Positions 1-9,230 of a stretch of DNA of 28,076 nt are shown here, piece after piece. Source of the stretch: JAEUMW01 sp039807745 (GTDB taxonomy: Bacteria > Pseudomonadota > Gammaproteobacteria > Burkholderiales > JAEUMW01); assembly GCA_039807745.1 (NCBI GenBank), contig JBDHRV010000033.1:1-28076 (forward strand), written 5' to 3'. A program made the position numbers and the translations under genes. The notes beneath the pieces are model-generated. The model did no database searches, had not been told where the DNA came from, and saw only the letters and a program-made list of their open reading frames with translations. Each line of letters starts with the position of its first letter. The stretch's first letter is position 1.

Positions 1-17
1 GGCGGGGTGAGACCGGG

Positions 18-1013
18 TTACGACATGGCACTGAAGAACCCCAGCAGTCGACGCGGCAGCCAGTCGATCCGCCCCGGGAAGGGGCCGGTGCAGAACCCGA
101 CATGTCCGCCCTGCGTCGGATACTCGAGGGTGACGTGTCCCGACACCTCGGACGCGCCGGGCAGCGCGCGCTCCGGCAGAAACGGGTCGTTGCGGGCGTT
201 CAGGACCAGGGTCGGAACGGCGATCCGCGCGAGCCACGGTTTGCTGCTCGCTTGCGTCCAGTAGTCGTCCGTGTCGCGGAAGCCATGCACGGGTGCCGTG
301 AAGACATTGTCGAACTCGCGCAGCGTGCGCGCCTGCAGGAGGCGGTTGTGATCGCAGAGCCCGGGATGACGTGCGAGCAACTCGACCACCTTCGGCTTGA
401 GCGTGCCGAGAAACACGCGGGTGTAGAGCCGGTTGACTCCGTGCTCCAGAGCTTCGCCGGACGCCATGAGATCGAGCGGAGCGGAGACTGCCGCCCCCCG
501 TGCCACCAGCCCGCTCGCCGCGCCGCCTTCTTCGCCGAGCCACTTGAGCAACACGTTACCGCCGAGGGATACGCCGACGGCGTAGACGGGTAGGTCGGGA
601 AACCGCGCCTTGAACCTTGGCAGGGCCCAGTCCATCTCGGCGGTGTCCCCCGAGTGGTAGGCCCGGGGCAGGAGATTCGGCGCGCCCCCGCAGCCGCGGT
701 AGTGGTAGACCGCGCCATGCCATTTCCGCGCGGCAATCGCGCGCATCAAGGCGCGGGCGTAGTGGCTGCCGGAGCTGCCCTCCAGACCGTGAAACATGAC
801 GACAAGGGGCGTACCGGGGCGACCGTCGATCCAGTCGAGCTCGACGAAGTCCCCGTCCGGCGTATCCCAGCGCTCGCGCCGGTAGGCGGGCGCGGGCTGT
901 GGCAACAATGCCGGGTATACGGTCTGGAGGTGCCCACCGGGCAGCCACCGCGGGGCAAGGTAGGGCGCGGGTGCAGCGGCCGCTGCCAGGCTTTCGTCAG
1001 GCGCGCGCTGCAT
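18..1013 (-). CDS. YheT-family alpha/beta hydrolase
   Basis: Predicted 331-residue alpha/beta-hydrolase of the YheT/EMB8 family (cytosolic esterase-like proteins, physiological substrate unknown). Seen: an early PRWLPGGHLQT segment (about residues 21-31) typical of the family, the oxyanion-side HGLEGSSGSHYAR (75-87), the nucleophile elbow GVSLGGN with Ser149, a probable acid residue in LNARNDPF, and a probable catalytic His in GGHVGF near the C-terminus. The reading frame is open further upstream to 1289, but that part is the antisense of the preceding gene and is low-complexity Arg/Ala. The ATG at 1013 begins just before the conserved domain, 14 bases after the upstream stop, with GAGGGG about 11 bases upstream. 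It is the last gene of the ilvE-waaF operon. Family assignment is firm; function is not. Confidence 0.9.
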   Translation of the reverse strand: MQRAPDESLAAAAAPAPYLAPRWLPGGHLQTVYPALLPQPAPAYRRERWDTPDGDFVELDWIDGRPGTPLVVMFHGLEGSSGSHYARALMRAIAARKWHGAVYHYRGCGGAPNLLPRAYHSGDTAEMDWALPRFKARFPDLPVYAVGVSLGGNVLLKWLGEEGGAASGLVARGAAVSAPLDLMASGEALEHGVNRLYTRVFLGTLKPKVVELLARHPGLCDHNRLLQARTLREFDNVFTAPVHGFRDTDDYWTQASSKPWLARIAVPTLVLNARNDPFLPERALPGASEVSGHVTLEYPTQGGHVGFCTGPFPGRIDWLPRRLLGFFSAMS

Positions 1014-1027
1014 CCCGGGCCGGCCCC

Positions 1028-1459
1028 TCAATGCAGGACGGTCGGCGCGGGTTGCTCGGGGCGTGCGACCTCGCGCAGGGCCGGTGACGCGTGGTGCACC
1101 AGCATCCGCCAGCCGCGCTCGGTCTGGATGTATACGTTGGTGGCGACGATCGGGTTGACGGGACGCGACTGCCCCGTGATGACGATGTTTTCGTGCAGGC
1201 TGTGGATGGCGCAGCGCATCCCGGGCAGGTAATGCTGGTCCGTGAGCTGGAAGCGCATGGGCGGACCGCCGGCAAAGATCTCGCGCCACGAATCGCGTAC
1301 CTCGTCGTAGCCCTTGAGCCGCGGGCCGCCGGGATGGACGCAGACGATGTCTTCGTCCTCCGCCCAGACGTTCATCATGGCGTCCAGATCGGCAGCCTCC
1401 AGAGCCTCGTAGAATGCCGCCTCGGCATCCTCGGGCGTGGCGAAAATGGTGACGGTCAT
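1028..1459 (-). CDS. SnoaL/DUF4440-like (NTF2-fold) protein
   Basis: A 143-residue protein of the NTF2 fold, resembling the SnoaL / SgcJ-EcaC / YybH ketosteroid-isomerase-like group. Seen: an N-terminal helix pattern with AEAAFYEALEAADLDAMM, then WAEDEDIVCVHPGGPRLKG (about 37-55), a central SWREIFAGG, and C-terminal strands with NVYIQTERGWRMLVHHAS. The Trp-Ala-Glu-Asp and His-Pro-Gly-Gly motifs are characteristic of this family. Its start codon overlaps the waaF stop by four bases (ATGA), so it is almost certainly translated by coupling with waaF. The same frame is open upstream to 2437, but that is the shadow of waaF. No enzymatic activity can be assigned. Its place in an LPS-core operon does not by itself indicate a role in LPS. 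Confidence 0.88.
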   Translation of the reverse strand: MTVTIFATPEDAEAAFYEALEAADLDAMMNVWAEDEDIVCVHPGGPRLKGYDEVRDSWREIFAGGPPMRFQLTDQHYLPGMRCAIHSLHENIVITGQSRPVNPIVATNVYIQTERGWRMLVHHASPALREVARPEQPAPTVLH

Positions 1460-2469
1460 GGCTTCTCGGTGGTTGCGATCTCGGCGCGCAGCCGTGCCGG
1501 GGTCAGGTCCATCATGCATTTGAAATGCTGCAGCGGGCACTCGCGCTTGAAGCAGGGGCTGCAGGGCAGATCGAGCCGGATCACGCGCGCGCGCACCGAG
1601 AGCGGCGGCGTGAAGCGCGGGCTGCTCGAGCCGAAGATCGCGATCATCGGCCGGTCGAGCGCCGCGGCCACGTGCATGAGCCCCGAGTCGTTCGAGACCA
1701 CCAGATCGGCGCACGACATCAAGTCGACGGCTTCGTCGAGCTTCGACTTCCCGCACAGGTTGAGGCACGCCCCGTTCGACTGTTGCACGATCTCCTCGCC
1801 GATCGCGGCATCCTTGGGCGAGCCCAGCAGCCACACCTGCCGCCCTTCGTGCGCCAGCGCCCTGGCGAGCTCGGCGTAGTAGGCCGCCGGCCAGCGCTTG
1901 GCGGTGCCGTACTCGGCACCGGGACAGAACGCCACGACGCGTCGGTCGCAGCGCAGCTCGAGTCGCTGCAGGGTGGCGTCCCGCGCGTTCGTATCGACCA
2001 CCAGGCGAGGCGGCGGCACCGGCCGGGCGAGGGGTTTGGCGGGAGGTTCCGCGAGCGCGGCGAAGCGCTCGACCATGAGCGGCAGCATCTTCTCGTCGAG
2101 CCGTCGCCGATCGTTGAGAAGACCGAAGCGGGCTTCCCCGATGTAACCGGTGCGCAGGGGAATACCCGCGAAGAAGGGGATCAGCGCCGACTTGAACGAG
2201 TTCGGCAGGACGATCGCGTGATCGTAGCGGCCCGCGAGCGCCTTCGCGAAGCGGCGTCGCTCCGCTACGGCGAGCGTTCCGTGCTCGAACGGGTTTTCCA
2301 CCGTGGCGTCGACCTCCGGCATCCGTTGCAGCACCGGCAGGACCCAGGGCGGCGCCAGCGCGGTGATGGTGACGCCGGGGTAACGCTCCTTCAGGCGGGC
2401 AAACAGGGGTTGCGCCAGGACGGCGTCTCCCACCCACGCGGGGGCGACGATCAGGATGCGGGCGGACAC
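1456..2469 (-). CDS. waaF: Lipopolysaccharide heptosyltransferase II
   Basis: Transfers the second L-glycero-D-manno-heptose to the LPS inner core at the cytoplasmic face of the inner membrane (GT9 family, ADP-heptose donor). The 337 residues match the family length. Seen: N-terminal ILIVAPAWVGDAVLAQPLF with the family's catalytic-type Asp15, the LPNSFKSALIPFFAGIPLRTGY segment (split across about 90-115), the C-domain donor-site motif CPGAEYGTAKRWP (about 178-190), NDSGLMHVAAAL (about 250-261) and FGSSSPRFTPP. The terminal Cys-rich CSPCFKRECP is usual for WaaF. The start is GTG at 2469; no clear Shine-Dalgarno sequence precedes it, but the family N-terminus begins here. It lies 33 bases after the HAD gene and overlaps the next gene by four bases. 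WaaC is the alternative, but the Cys cluster and NSFKSA favour WaaF. Confidence 0.93.
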   Translation of the reverse strand: MSARILIVAPAWVGDAVLAQPLFARLKERYPGVTITALAPPWVLPVLQRMPEVDATVENPFEHGTLAVAERRRFAKALAGRYDHAIVLPNSFKSALIPFFAGIPLRTGYIGEARFGLLNDRRRLDEKMLPLMVERFAALAEPPAKPLARPVPPPRLVVDTNARDATLQRLELRCDRRVVAFCPGAEYGTAKRWPAAYYAELARALAHEGRQVWLLGSPKDAAIGEEIVQQSNGACLNLCGKSKLDEAVDLMSCADLVVSNDSGLMHVAAALDRPMIAIFGSSSPRFTPPLSVRARVIRLDLPCSPCFKRECPLQHFKCMMDLTPARLRAEIATTEKP

Positions 2470-2502
2470 GACTGGAAGATGGCGCGGCGCCGCCGCGGCG
2501 GC

Positions 2503-3195
2503 TCAGCAGGGACCGGCCGCGACAAAGGCAGGCAGGTCGGCGAGGCTCGTTCCCTCGGCCTCAGGCGCGATGCCCAGTTCCTCGCGCGGCAGCCCCGCGC
2601 GGTTGACCCAGAACGTGCGGAAACCGAACCACGCACCAGCGGACACGTCCCAGCCGTTCGAAGACACGAACACGATCTCGCGCGGGCTGAGATTGAACGC
2701 GTGCGTGGCGAGGCGATAGGCGCGAAAATCGGTCTTGTAGGTCTTGACCGCGTCGACCGACAGCACGTGATGGAACAGTCCGTCGAAGCCCGCATGGCGG
2801 GTGAGGGCGGCGAGCATTGCCGGGCTACCGTTGGAGAGGATCGCGAGCCCGTGGCCGGATACCCTGAGCCGGCGCAGGACATCGCCCACCTCAGGAAATG
2901 CCGAGAGGCGCAGATACTGATCCAACAACTCGCCGCGCGCCGCGTCGGAGAGCACGAGCCCGAGGCGCTTTGCGGCGTAGCGCAGCGCGTCTTCCGTGAC
3001 CCGTGCGAAATCCACGTAGCGCTCCGACAGCGCACGCAGCCAGGTGTATTCGAGCTGCTTCGCCCGCCAGAGCTGCGAGAGCGCATCACCCTGATCCGGG
3101 AACAGCGCATCCGCGCGGCTGCGCACGGAGTGCACGTCGTAGAGCGTGCCATAGGCGTCGAACGCGATGGCGCGGGTTGCCAAAGCTTCGCTCAT
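2503..3195 (-). CDS. Haloacid dehalogenase type II-like HAD hydrolase
   Basis: A HAD-superfamily hydrolase of the L-2-haloacid dehalogenase (type II) subfamily, 230 residues, cytosolic. Seen: motif I AFDAYGTLYDVHSV with nucleophile Asp13, motif II LAILSNGSP (about residues 117-125), the Lys-bearing segment DAVKTYKTDFRAY (usually KPDPxVY, here with Thr and Phe instead of the two Pro), and the subfamily signature SSNGWDVSAGAWFGFRTFWVNR (in two parts near 180-200). These fit dehalogenase type II more than a phosphatase, but many such proteins have no known substrate, and the altered KPDP motif adds doubt. The ATG at 3195 is chosen because it places motif I at the usual distance. A GTG at 3231 in the same frame would add 12 residues and lies 19 bases after the upstream stop. 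Confidence 0.88.
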   Translation of the reverse strand: MSEALATRAIAFDAYGTLYDVHSVRSRADALFPDQGDALSQLWRAKQLEYTWLRALSERYVDFARVTEDALRYAAKRLGLVLSDAARGELLDQYLRLSAFPEVGDVLRRLRVSGHGLAILSNGSPAMLAALTRHAGFDGLFHHVLSVDAVKTYKTDFRAYRLATHAFNLSPREIVFVSSNGWDVSAGAWFGFRTFWVNRAGLPREELGIAPEAEGTSLADLPAFVAAGPC

Positions 3196-3249
3196 GGGCT
3201 GGACTTCGCTGGACGCGGCGCGCAAGGGCACCGCCAGGCCGTCTTGGCG

Positions 3250-3456
3250 TCAGTGATGGCCGGCCACGGCGCCGCCCTGCAGTCGATAGCGGGTGCCACA
3301 GTACGGACACAGCGCCTCCCCGGTGTCGGCGATGTCGAGAAACACGCGTGGATGGGCGTTCCACAGCATCATCCACGGCATCGGACAATGCAGCGGCAGA
3401 TCGTCCGCGGTCACCTCGACCTCGCGGCTTGCGTTAACCGACTTTTCGTTCTGCAT
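3250..3456 (-). CDS. Small zf-CHCC zinc-finger protein
   Basis: A 68-residue protein with one zinc-binding site of the zf-CHCC family (related to the zinc site of the mitochondrial complex I subunit NDUFS6). Seen ligands: Cys24 (in LHCPMP), His35 (in NAHPRVFLDI), and Cys50 and Cys53 (in CPYCGTRYRL). Length and motif spacing match the family. The ATG at 3456 lies inside the 3' end of ilvE (23-base overlap), preceded by AGAGG seven bases upstream, so translation coupled to ilvE is likely. In betaproteobacteria this small protein is commonly found between ilvE and LPS heptosyltransferase genes; that is from general knowledge of the family. Molecular role is unknown. Confidence 0.9.
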   Translation of the reverse strand: MQNEKSVNASREVEVTADDLPLHCPMPWMMLWNAHPRVFLDIADTGEALCPYCGTRYRLQGGAVAGHH

Positions 3457-4387
3457 GGGAAACCTCTTGCACCGGTGAGAGCCAGCTCAGGTGATTTTTG
3501 GCGCGGCCGTGCACGCAATCGAAGAACAGGGCCTGCAGCCGGGTTGTGATGGGGCCGCGCTCACCCGCGCCGATGACGCGGTTGTCGAGCTCGCGAATGG
3601 GGGTCACCTCCGCCGCGGTGCCGGTAAAGAACGCCTCGTCGGCGCAATACACCTCGTCGCGCGTGATGCGCTTCTCGATCACGGGCACGCCGATCTCGGC
3701 CGCCAGCGTCAGGATGGTGTCGCGCGTAATCCCCTCCAGCGCCGAGGTGAGGTCGGGCGTGTAGATCCGATCATTGCGGACGATGAAGACGTTCTCGCCC
3801 GAACCCTCGGCCACGAAGCCGTCCACGTCGAGGAGCAGCGCCTCGTCGTAGCCGTCGTGCACCGCTTCCTGATGCGACAGGATGGAGTTGCTATAGCTGC
3901 CCACCGCCTTCGCCTTGCACATGGTGATGTTGACGTGATGGCGCGTGAAGGACGAGGTCTTGACCCGGATTCCCTTCTCCAGACCCTCCTTGCCGAGATA
4001 GGCGCCCCACGGCCAGGCCGCAATGGCCACGTGCGTCGACAGCGTCCGCGCCGAGATGCCGAGGGCCTCCGAGCCGTAGAACGCGATCGGGCGGATGTAG
4101 CAGCTCTCGAGCTTGTTCTCCCGCACGACCGCCCGCTGCGCCTCCAGGAGGGTCGCCGCATCCCACGGCATCTTCATGCCGAAGATGTGGGCGGACCGGA
4201 AGAGGCGCTCGGTGTGCTCCCGCAGACGGAAGATGGCCGTGCCGATCTCGGTGTGATACGCGCGCACGCCCTCGAAGACCCCCATTCCATAGTGCAGGGT
4301 ATGCGTGAGGACGTGGGTCGTGGCGTCTCGCCACGGCACCATGTGGCCGTCATACCAGATGAGGCCGTCGCGGTCAGCCATCGACAT
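3434..4387 (-). CDS. ilvE: Branched-chain amino acid aminotransferase
   Basis: PLP enzyme interconverting Leu/Ile/Val and their 2-oxo acids with glutamate, the last step of branched-chain amino acid synthesis; cytosolic, class IV aminotransferase fold. The 317 residues are near the family norm (about 305-310). Seen: N-terminal IWYDGHMVPWRDATTHVLTH, HYGMGVFEGVRAY (32-44), CYIRPIAFYG, the PLP-lysine region CKAKAVGSYSNSILS with probable Lys160, the product-side EGSGENVFIV (194-203) and the C-terminal EVYCADEAFFTGTAAEVTPI (counted in parts). The ATG at 4387 has GGAGA seven bases upstream; a second ATG at 4381 is possible. It is the first gene of the minus-strand operon that runs to yheT. Confidence 0.95.
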   Translation of the reverse strand: MSMADRDGLIWYDGHMVPWRDATTHVLTHTLHYGMGVFEGVRAYHTEIGTAIFRLREHTERLFRSAHIFGMKMPWDAATLLEAQRAVVRENKLESCYIRPIAFYGSEALGISARTLSTHVAIAAWPWGAYLGKEGLEKGIRVKTSSFTRHHVNITMCKAKAVGSYSNSILSHQEAVHDGYDEALLLDVDGFVAEGSGENVFIVRNDRIYTPDLTSALEGITRDTILTLAAEIGVPVIEKRITRDEVYCADEAFFTGTAAEVTPIRELDNRVIGAGERGPITTRLQALFFDCVHGRAKNHLSWLSPVQEVSHAERKVG

Positions 4388-4427
4388 CGAATATCTCCAG
4401 GCGGCAGTAAGGTTTTGCCGAGCCCGA

Positions 4428-4456
4428 ATTCTAGCGGCTTTGGGGGCAACGCTCCA
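4428..4456 (-). promoter_or_regulatory. Candidate sigma70 promoter for ilvE
   Basis: On the minus strand a TAGAAT -10-like hexamer (4428-4433) is preceded, 17 bases upstream, by TGGAGC (4451-4456), a weak -35. It sits in the only gap (4388-4460) between ftsH and ilvE and would give a leader of about 35 bases. The -10 matches five of six consensus positions and the -35 only three. Suggestive only. Confidence 0.3.
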
Positions 4457-4460
4457 GGGA

Positions 4461-6284
<1,824 letters not shown>

Positions 6285-6289
6285 GGGCG

Positions 6290-6604
6290 TCACTTGAGGC
6301 GCTGGCACTCGAGGTGCCGGATGCGCGCCTCGAGCGCTTCCATGCGACCCAGGAGATCGACGGCGAGCGCCATGCCGGATGCGTTCAGCTCGAAATGAGC
6401 ACGCAGTCTCGCCGCCATCCGCGCGCGCAGCAGAGCCTGCGCCGGAAAGACCAGCGGCGCGGGCCGCGTCGGCTCGATCACGCCGAAGTCGAGCAGCGTT
6501 TCGACCTCTTCGCGAGTCAATCCCGACGCAAGCAGCAGGTCGTCCAGCGAGACGGCGGATCCGCTTGCGATCAGAGTTCCTTCCAGGATGTCGTTGGTGG
6601 TCAT
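6290..6604 (-). CDS. cbpM: Chaperone modulator CbpM (MerR-like fold)
   Basis: A 104-residue protein matching CbpM, which binds the J domain of CbpA and inhibits its co-chaperone action and, in E. coli, its DNA binding. Seen: SLDDLLLASGLTREEVETLLDFGVIEP, a MerR-like helix-turn-helix with the LxxxGLTxExVxxLxxxGVIEP pattern (about residues 19-45), then FPAQALLRARMAARLRAHFELN and a C-terminal leucine-rich helix ALAVDLLGRMEALEARIRHLE (in parts), a likely coiled coil. The start ATG overlaps the cbpA stop by four bases (ATGA), and the stop is five bases before ftsH. The immediate cbpA neighbour makes this assignment strong despite low sequence conservation in the family. Confidence 0.9.
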   Translation of the reverse strand: MTTNDILEGTLIASGSAVSLDDLLLASGLTREEVETLLDFGVIEPTRPAPLVFPAQALLRARMAARLRAHFELNASGMALAVDLLGRMEALEARIRHLECQRLK

Positions 6605-7575
6605 GGTACCCCCCGCTCCAGGTCGCGGCGCGGATCGAAATCGGAGACCTCCCGCAACGTTTCGAAGAGCTCACGCTCGCGCGGTGACAGGGTAGGCGGC
6701 GTCACGATCCTGAGCAGACAGTAGAAATCCCCGTGACCGTGGTGCGGCTTCGGCAGCCCCTTGCCGGTCAGCCGCAGCTTGGCGCCAGCGGACGAGCCGG
6801 GCGGAACCCTGAGCCGCACCTTGCCCGACAGGGTGGGGATCTCGACCTCCGCGCCGAGTGCCGCTTCCCAGGGCGCCACCGGCAGCTCGAGATAAAGGTC
6901 GTGCTCGTCGGCGCGCAGGAACGGGTGCGGAGCCAACTCGACCGTGAGATAGAGATCACCGCTCTCGGCACCACCGGCGCCGGGGCTGCCCTTGCCCGGC
7001 ACGCGCAGCTTCTGACCGCTGGTCGCACCCTTCGGAATGCGGACCTTGACCCGTCGCTCGGCCATGTGAACACGCCCGTCGGGCGTCGTCTCGGGCACGC
7101 GCATGACGAACTCGCGGACGACTCCCGCCGCCGCCTCCGCGAGCGAGACCTCGACCTTCGCTTCGATGTCCTGGCCGCGCATCGAGAATTCGCGCCGTGC
7201 TCCCGGGCCCTGTCCCATCACGTCCTCCGCCGAGAACCGCCCACCGAAGAGGTCGCGGAAGAAGTCGCTGAATTCGGCTCCAGTGAACTCGGCACGGCCA
7301 CCGGGGCCGCGCTGGAACTGCGAATCCCAGCCGGGCGGGGGCTCGAACTGCTGACCCGGCTGGTAATAGCCCAGACGGTCGTAGGCCGCGCGCTTTTCGG
7401 GGTCCTGCAGCACCTCGTGCGCTTCGGCCACCTCCTTGAATTTCTCCTCGGCGCCGGTCTCCTTGGAGACATCGGGATGATATTTGCGGGCGAGCTTCCG
7501 GTACGCCTTCTTGATGTCGGCGGCGGTGGCCTCGCGCGGGACGCCGAGAATCGAGTAGTAGTCCTTGTATTTCAT
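6601..7575 (-). CDS. cbpA: CbpA-type DnaJ co-chaperone
   Basis: Hsp40 co-chaperone that stimulates DnaK ATPase and delivers substrates; cytosolic or nucleoid-associated. 324 residues. Seen: N-terminal J domain (about 4-70) with the HPD motif at 33-35, KKAYRKLARKYHPD and a final AYDRLGYY; then a Gly/Phe-rich linker (about 72-130); then the two DnaJ C-terminal beta domains with RIPKGATSGQKLRVPGKG and RVPPGSSAGAKLRLTGKG, followed by HGDFYCLLRIVTP. There are no CxxCxGxG repeats, so this is a zinc-free class B (CbpA) protein and not DnaJ. The start is ATG 7575; no obvious Shine-Dalgarno sequence is seen in the 31-base gap from degP. It forms one operon with cbpM and ftsH. Confidence 0.95.
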   Translation of the reverse strand: MKYKDYYSILGVPREATAADIKKAYRKLARKYHPDVSKETGAEEKFKEVAEAHEVLQDPEKRAAYDRLGYYQPGQQFEPPPGWDSQFQRGPGGRAEFTGAEFSDFFRDLFGGRFSAEDVMGQGPGARREFSMRGQDIEAKVEVSLAEAAAGVVREFVMRVPETTPDGRVHMAERRVKVRIPKGATSGQKLRVPGKGSPGAGGAESGDLYLTVELAPHPFLRADEHDLYLELPVAPWEAALGAEVEIPTLSGKVRLRVPPGSSAGAKLRLTGKGLPKPHHGHGDFYCLLRIVTPPTLSPRERELFETLREVSDFDPRRDLERGVP

Positions 7576-7606
7576 CTTCGCTTAACTGGGGGTGGACCGC
7601 CGGCGA

Positions 7607-9061
7607 TCAACCCCCCGGCAGCGAATCCGGTTTCACGGCCACGTACAGCGCGCGGTCGCCACGGCGGACGAGCAGCGCCACCGCCCGGTCGCGCGGCTGC
7701 TGTGCGAGCAGTCTGTTGAAGCCCGTCAGGCTCGAAACCGCCTCGTCGTTGACCGCCGCCACCACGTCACCGTCGCGGATGCCGGCCTTGGCGGCGGCCC
7801 CGACGGCGCTCTCGACGAAAAGACCCGATGCCACGCCGAGCTCGCGCCGTTCGCTTTCATCGAGCTCGCTCAACACGAGCCCGAGCCGGTTCGGTGGGAC
7901 GCGCTGCTCGCGCGGTCGTGCTTCGGATCGCTCATCGACGAGCGGCTCGATGCCCACATCCACGTCGCGGCTCTGCCCTTTGCGCCAGAGCTGGACGGGC
8001 ACCTTGGTCCCGGGCGCGGTGGCGGCGACGAGAGGCGGCAGCTCTGCGGAGCCGCGGATCGCCTTGCCGCCGAATGCGGTGATGACATCGCCCGGCCGAA
8101 TGCCCGCAGCGGTGGCGGGACTGCCCTTCTCGATCTCGGCCACCAGAGCGCCAACAGGCTCCGCGAGACCGAAGGAGGCCGCGAGCTCGGGCGTCACGTC
8201 CTGGATCTGAACCCCGAGCCAGCCGCGCGTCACCTTTCCATGTGCGCGCAGTTCGTCGCTCACCCTGATCGCGAGGTCGATGGGGATGGCGAAAGAAAGA
8301 CCCATGTACCCGCCGGTGCGGCTGTAGATCTGCGAGTTGATCCCGACCACCGCGCCCTGGAGGTCGAACAGCGGACCGCCTGAATTGCCGGGGTTGATGG
8401 CAACATCGGTCTGGATGAACGGTACCAGGCTCTCGTCCGGAAGTGCTCTCCCGACGGCGCTGACGATGCCTGCCGTGACGCTGTTCTCGAAGCCGAACGG
8501 GGAACCGATCGCCAACACCCACTCCCCCACCTTCAGCGCGCCGGGGTCGCCGATGCGCACCGTGGGCAGATCCCGGGCTTCGATCTTCAGCAGCGCGACG
8601 TCCGTGCGTGCATCGGCGCCGATGACACGGGCCGTGAACTCACGCTTGTCGGTGAGCCGGACCGTGACTTCGTCCGCGTCGTCGAGCACGTGGGCGTTGG
8701 TGAGGATGTAGCCGTCCTCGGTCAGAATGAATCCCGACCCGAGCGAGCTCGTGGGGTCCTCCCGCTCCGGAGGCGGTGCGCGCCGCAGGAAGTCGTTGAG
8801 CGGATGGTCTTCGGGCACGCCGGGTATGCCGCTGCCGCCGAACGGCGTGGTCTGGGTCGTGCTGACGTTTACCACGGCCACTCCCTGCCGTGCGACCAGC
8901 GTCGTGAAGTCGGGCAACTGCTGCGGCAATGCCGTTCGCGTCGCGACCGGCGCGTCTCGAGGCGCGGGGGGTGTACTGCCTTCGCAGGCGAGGAGCAGCA
9001 GCAAGGCGACGAGCGCCAGCATGCGAAAGGGACGTGCTGGGAGCAGAATTTGCTTCGACAT
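7607..9061 (-). CDS. Do-family (DegP/DegQ-like) serine protease, predicted lipoprotein
   Basis: HtrA-family envelope serine protease/chaperone of 484 residues. Seen: hydrophobic N-terminus (about 12-25) ending in the lipobox LLAC with Cys26, trypsin-like domain with His124 (LTNAHVL), Asp154 (TDVALLKI) and Ser227 (NPGNSGGP), GSPFGFENSVTAGIVSA (186-202), then two PDZ domains (about 290-385, with GWLGVQIQDVTPE; and about 400-480, with AAKAGIRDGDVVAAVNDEAV). Canonical DegP and DegQ have a cleavable signal peptidase I signal; here the Cys predicts lipidation instead. The residue after Cys is Glu, so outer- or inner-membrane sorting is uncertain. The ATG at 9061 is chosen because the signal sequence starts there; the frame is open to 9130. 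First gene of the degP-cbpA-cbpM-ftsH operon, divergent from the cyclase. Confidence 0.94.
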   Translation of the reverse strand: MSKQILLPARPFRMLALVALLLLLACEGSTPPAPRDAPVATRTALPQQLPDFTTLVARQGVAVVNVSTTQTTPFGGSGIPGVPEDHPLNDFLRRAPPPEREDPTSSLGSGFILTEDGYILTNAHVLDDADEVTVRLTDKREFTARVIGADARTDVALLKIEARDLPTVRIGDPGALKVGEWVLAIGSPFGFENSVTAGIVSAVGRALPDESLVPFIQTDVAINPGNSGGPLFDLQGAVVGINSQIYSRTGGYMGLSFAIPIDLAIRVSDELRAHGKVTRGWLGVQIQDVTPELAASFGLAEPVGALVAEIEKGSPATAAGIRPGDVITAFGGKAIRGSAELPPLVAATAPGTKVPVQLWRKGQSRDVDVGIEPLVDERSEARPREQRVPPNRLGLVLSELDESERRELGVASGLFVESAVGAAAKAGIRDGDVVAAVNDEAVSSLTGFNRLLAQQPRDRAVALLVRRGDRALYVAVKPDSLPGG

Positions 9062-9230
9062 GGCACCTGGATCCGACCTGGAGCAGCGCGACGGCACGAT
9101 GGAGACCCAGGCTTCAGCCCTACGTGTCAAGGAGTTAAGCTCCCCCTCGACGATTTCGGTACGTGCATCTGGCGCCTGGTCGAGCGTCGCATGAGCCCCG
9201 CCGATCCTCCCGAGTTTTCATAGCGTACCG

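Noticed and set aside
1525..3549. A 674-codon open frame on the plus strand opposite waaF, the HAD gene and the zf-CHCC gene
   Set aside because: It crosses three supported genes on the other strand and is rich in Arg/His/Gln with no recognisable fold.
9125..9130. Perfect TTGACA on the minus strand upstream of the degP-like gene
   Set aside because: No -10 hexamer at 16-18 bases; heat-shock-type (CTCCAT, 20-base spacer) and envelope-stress-type pairings have wrong spacing, so no promoter was called.
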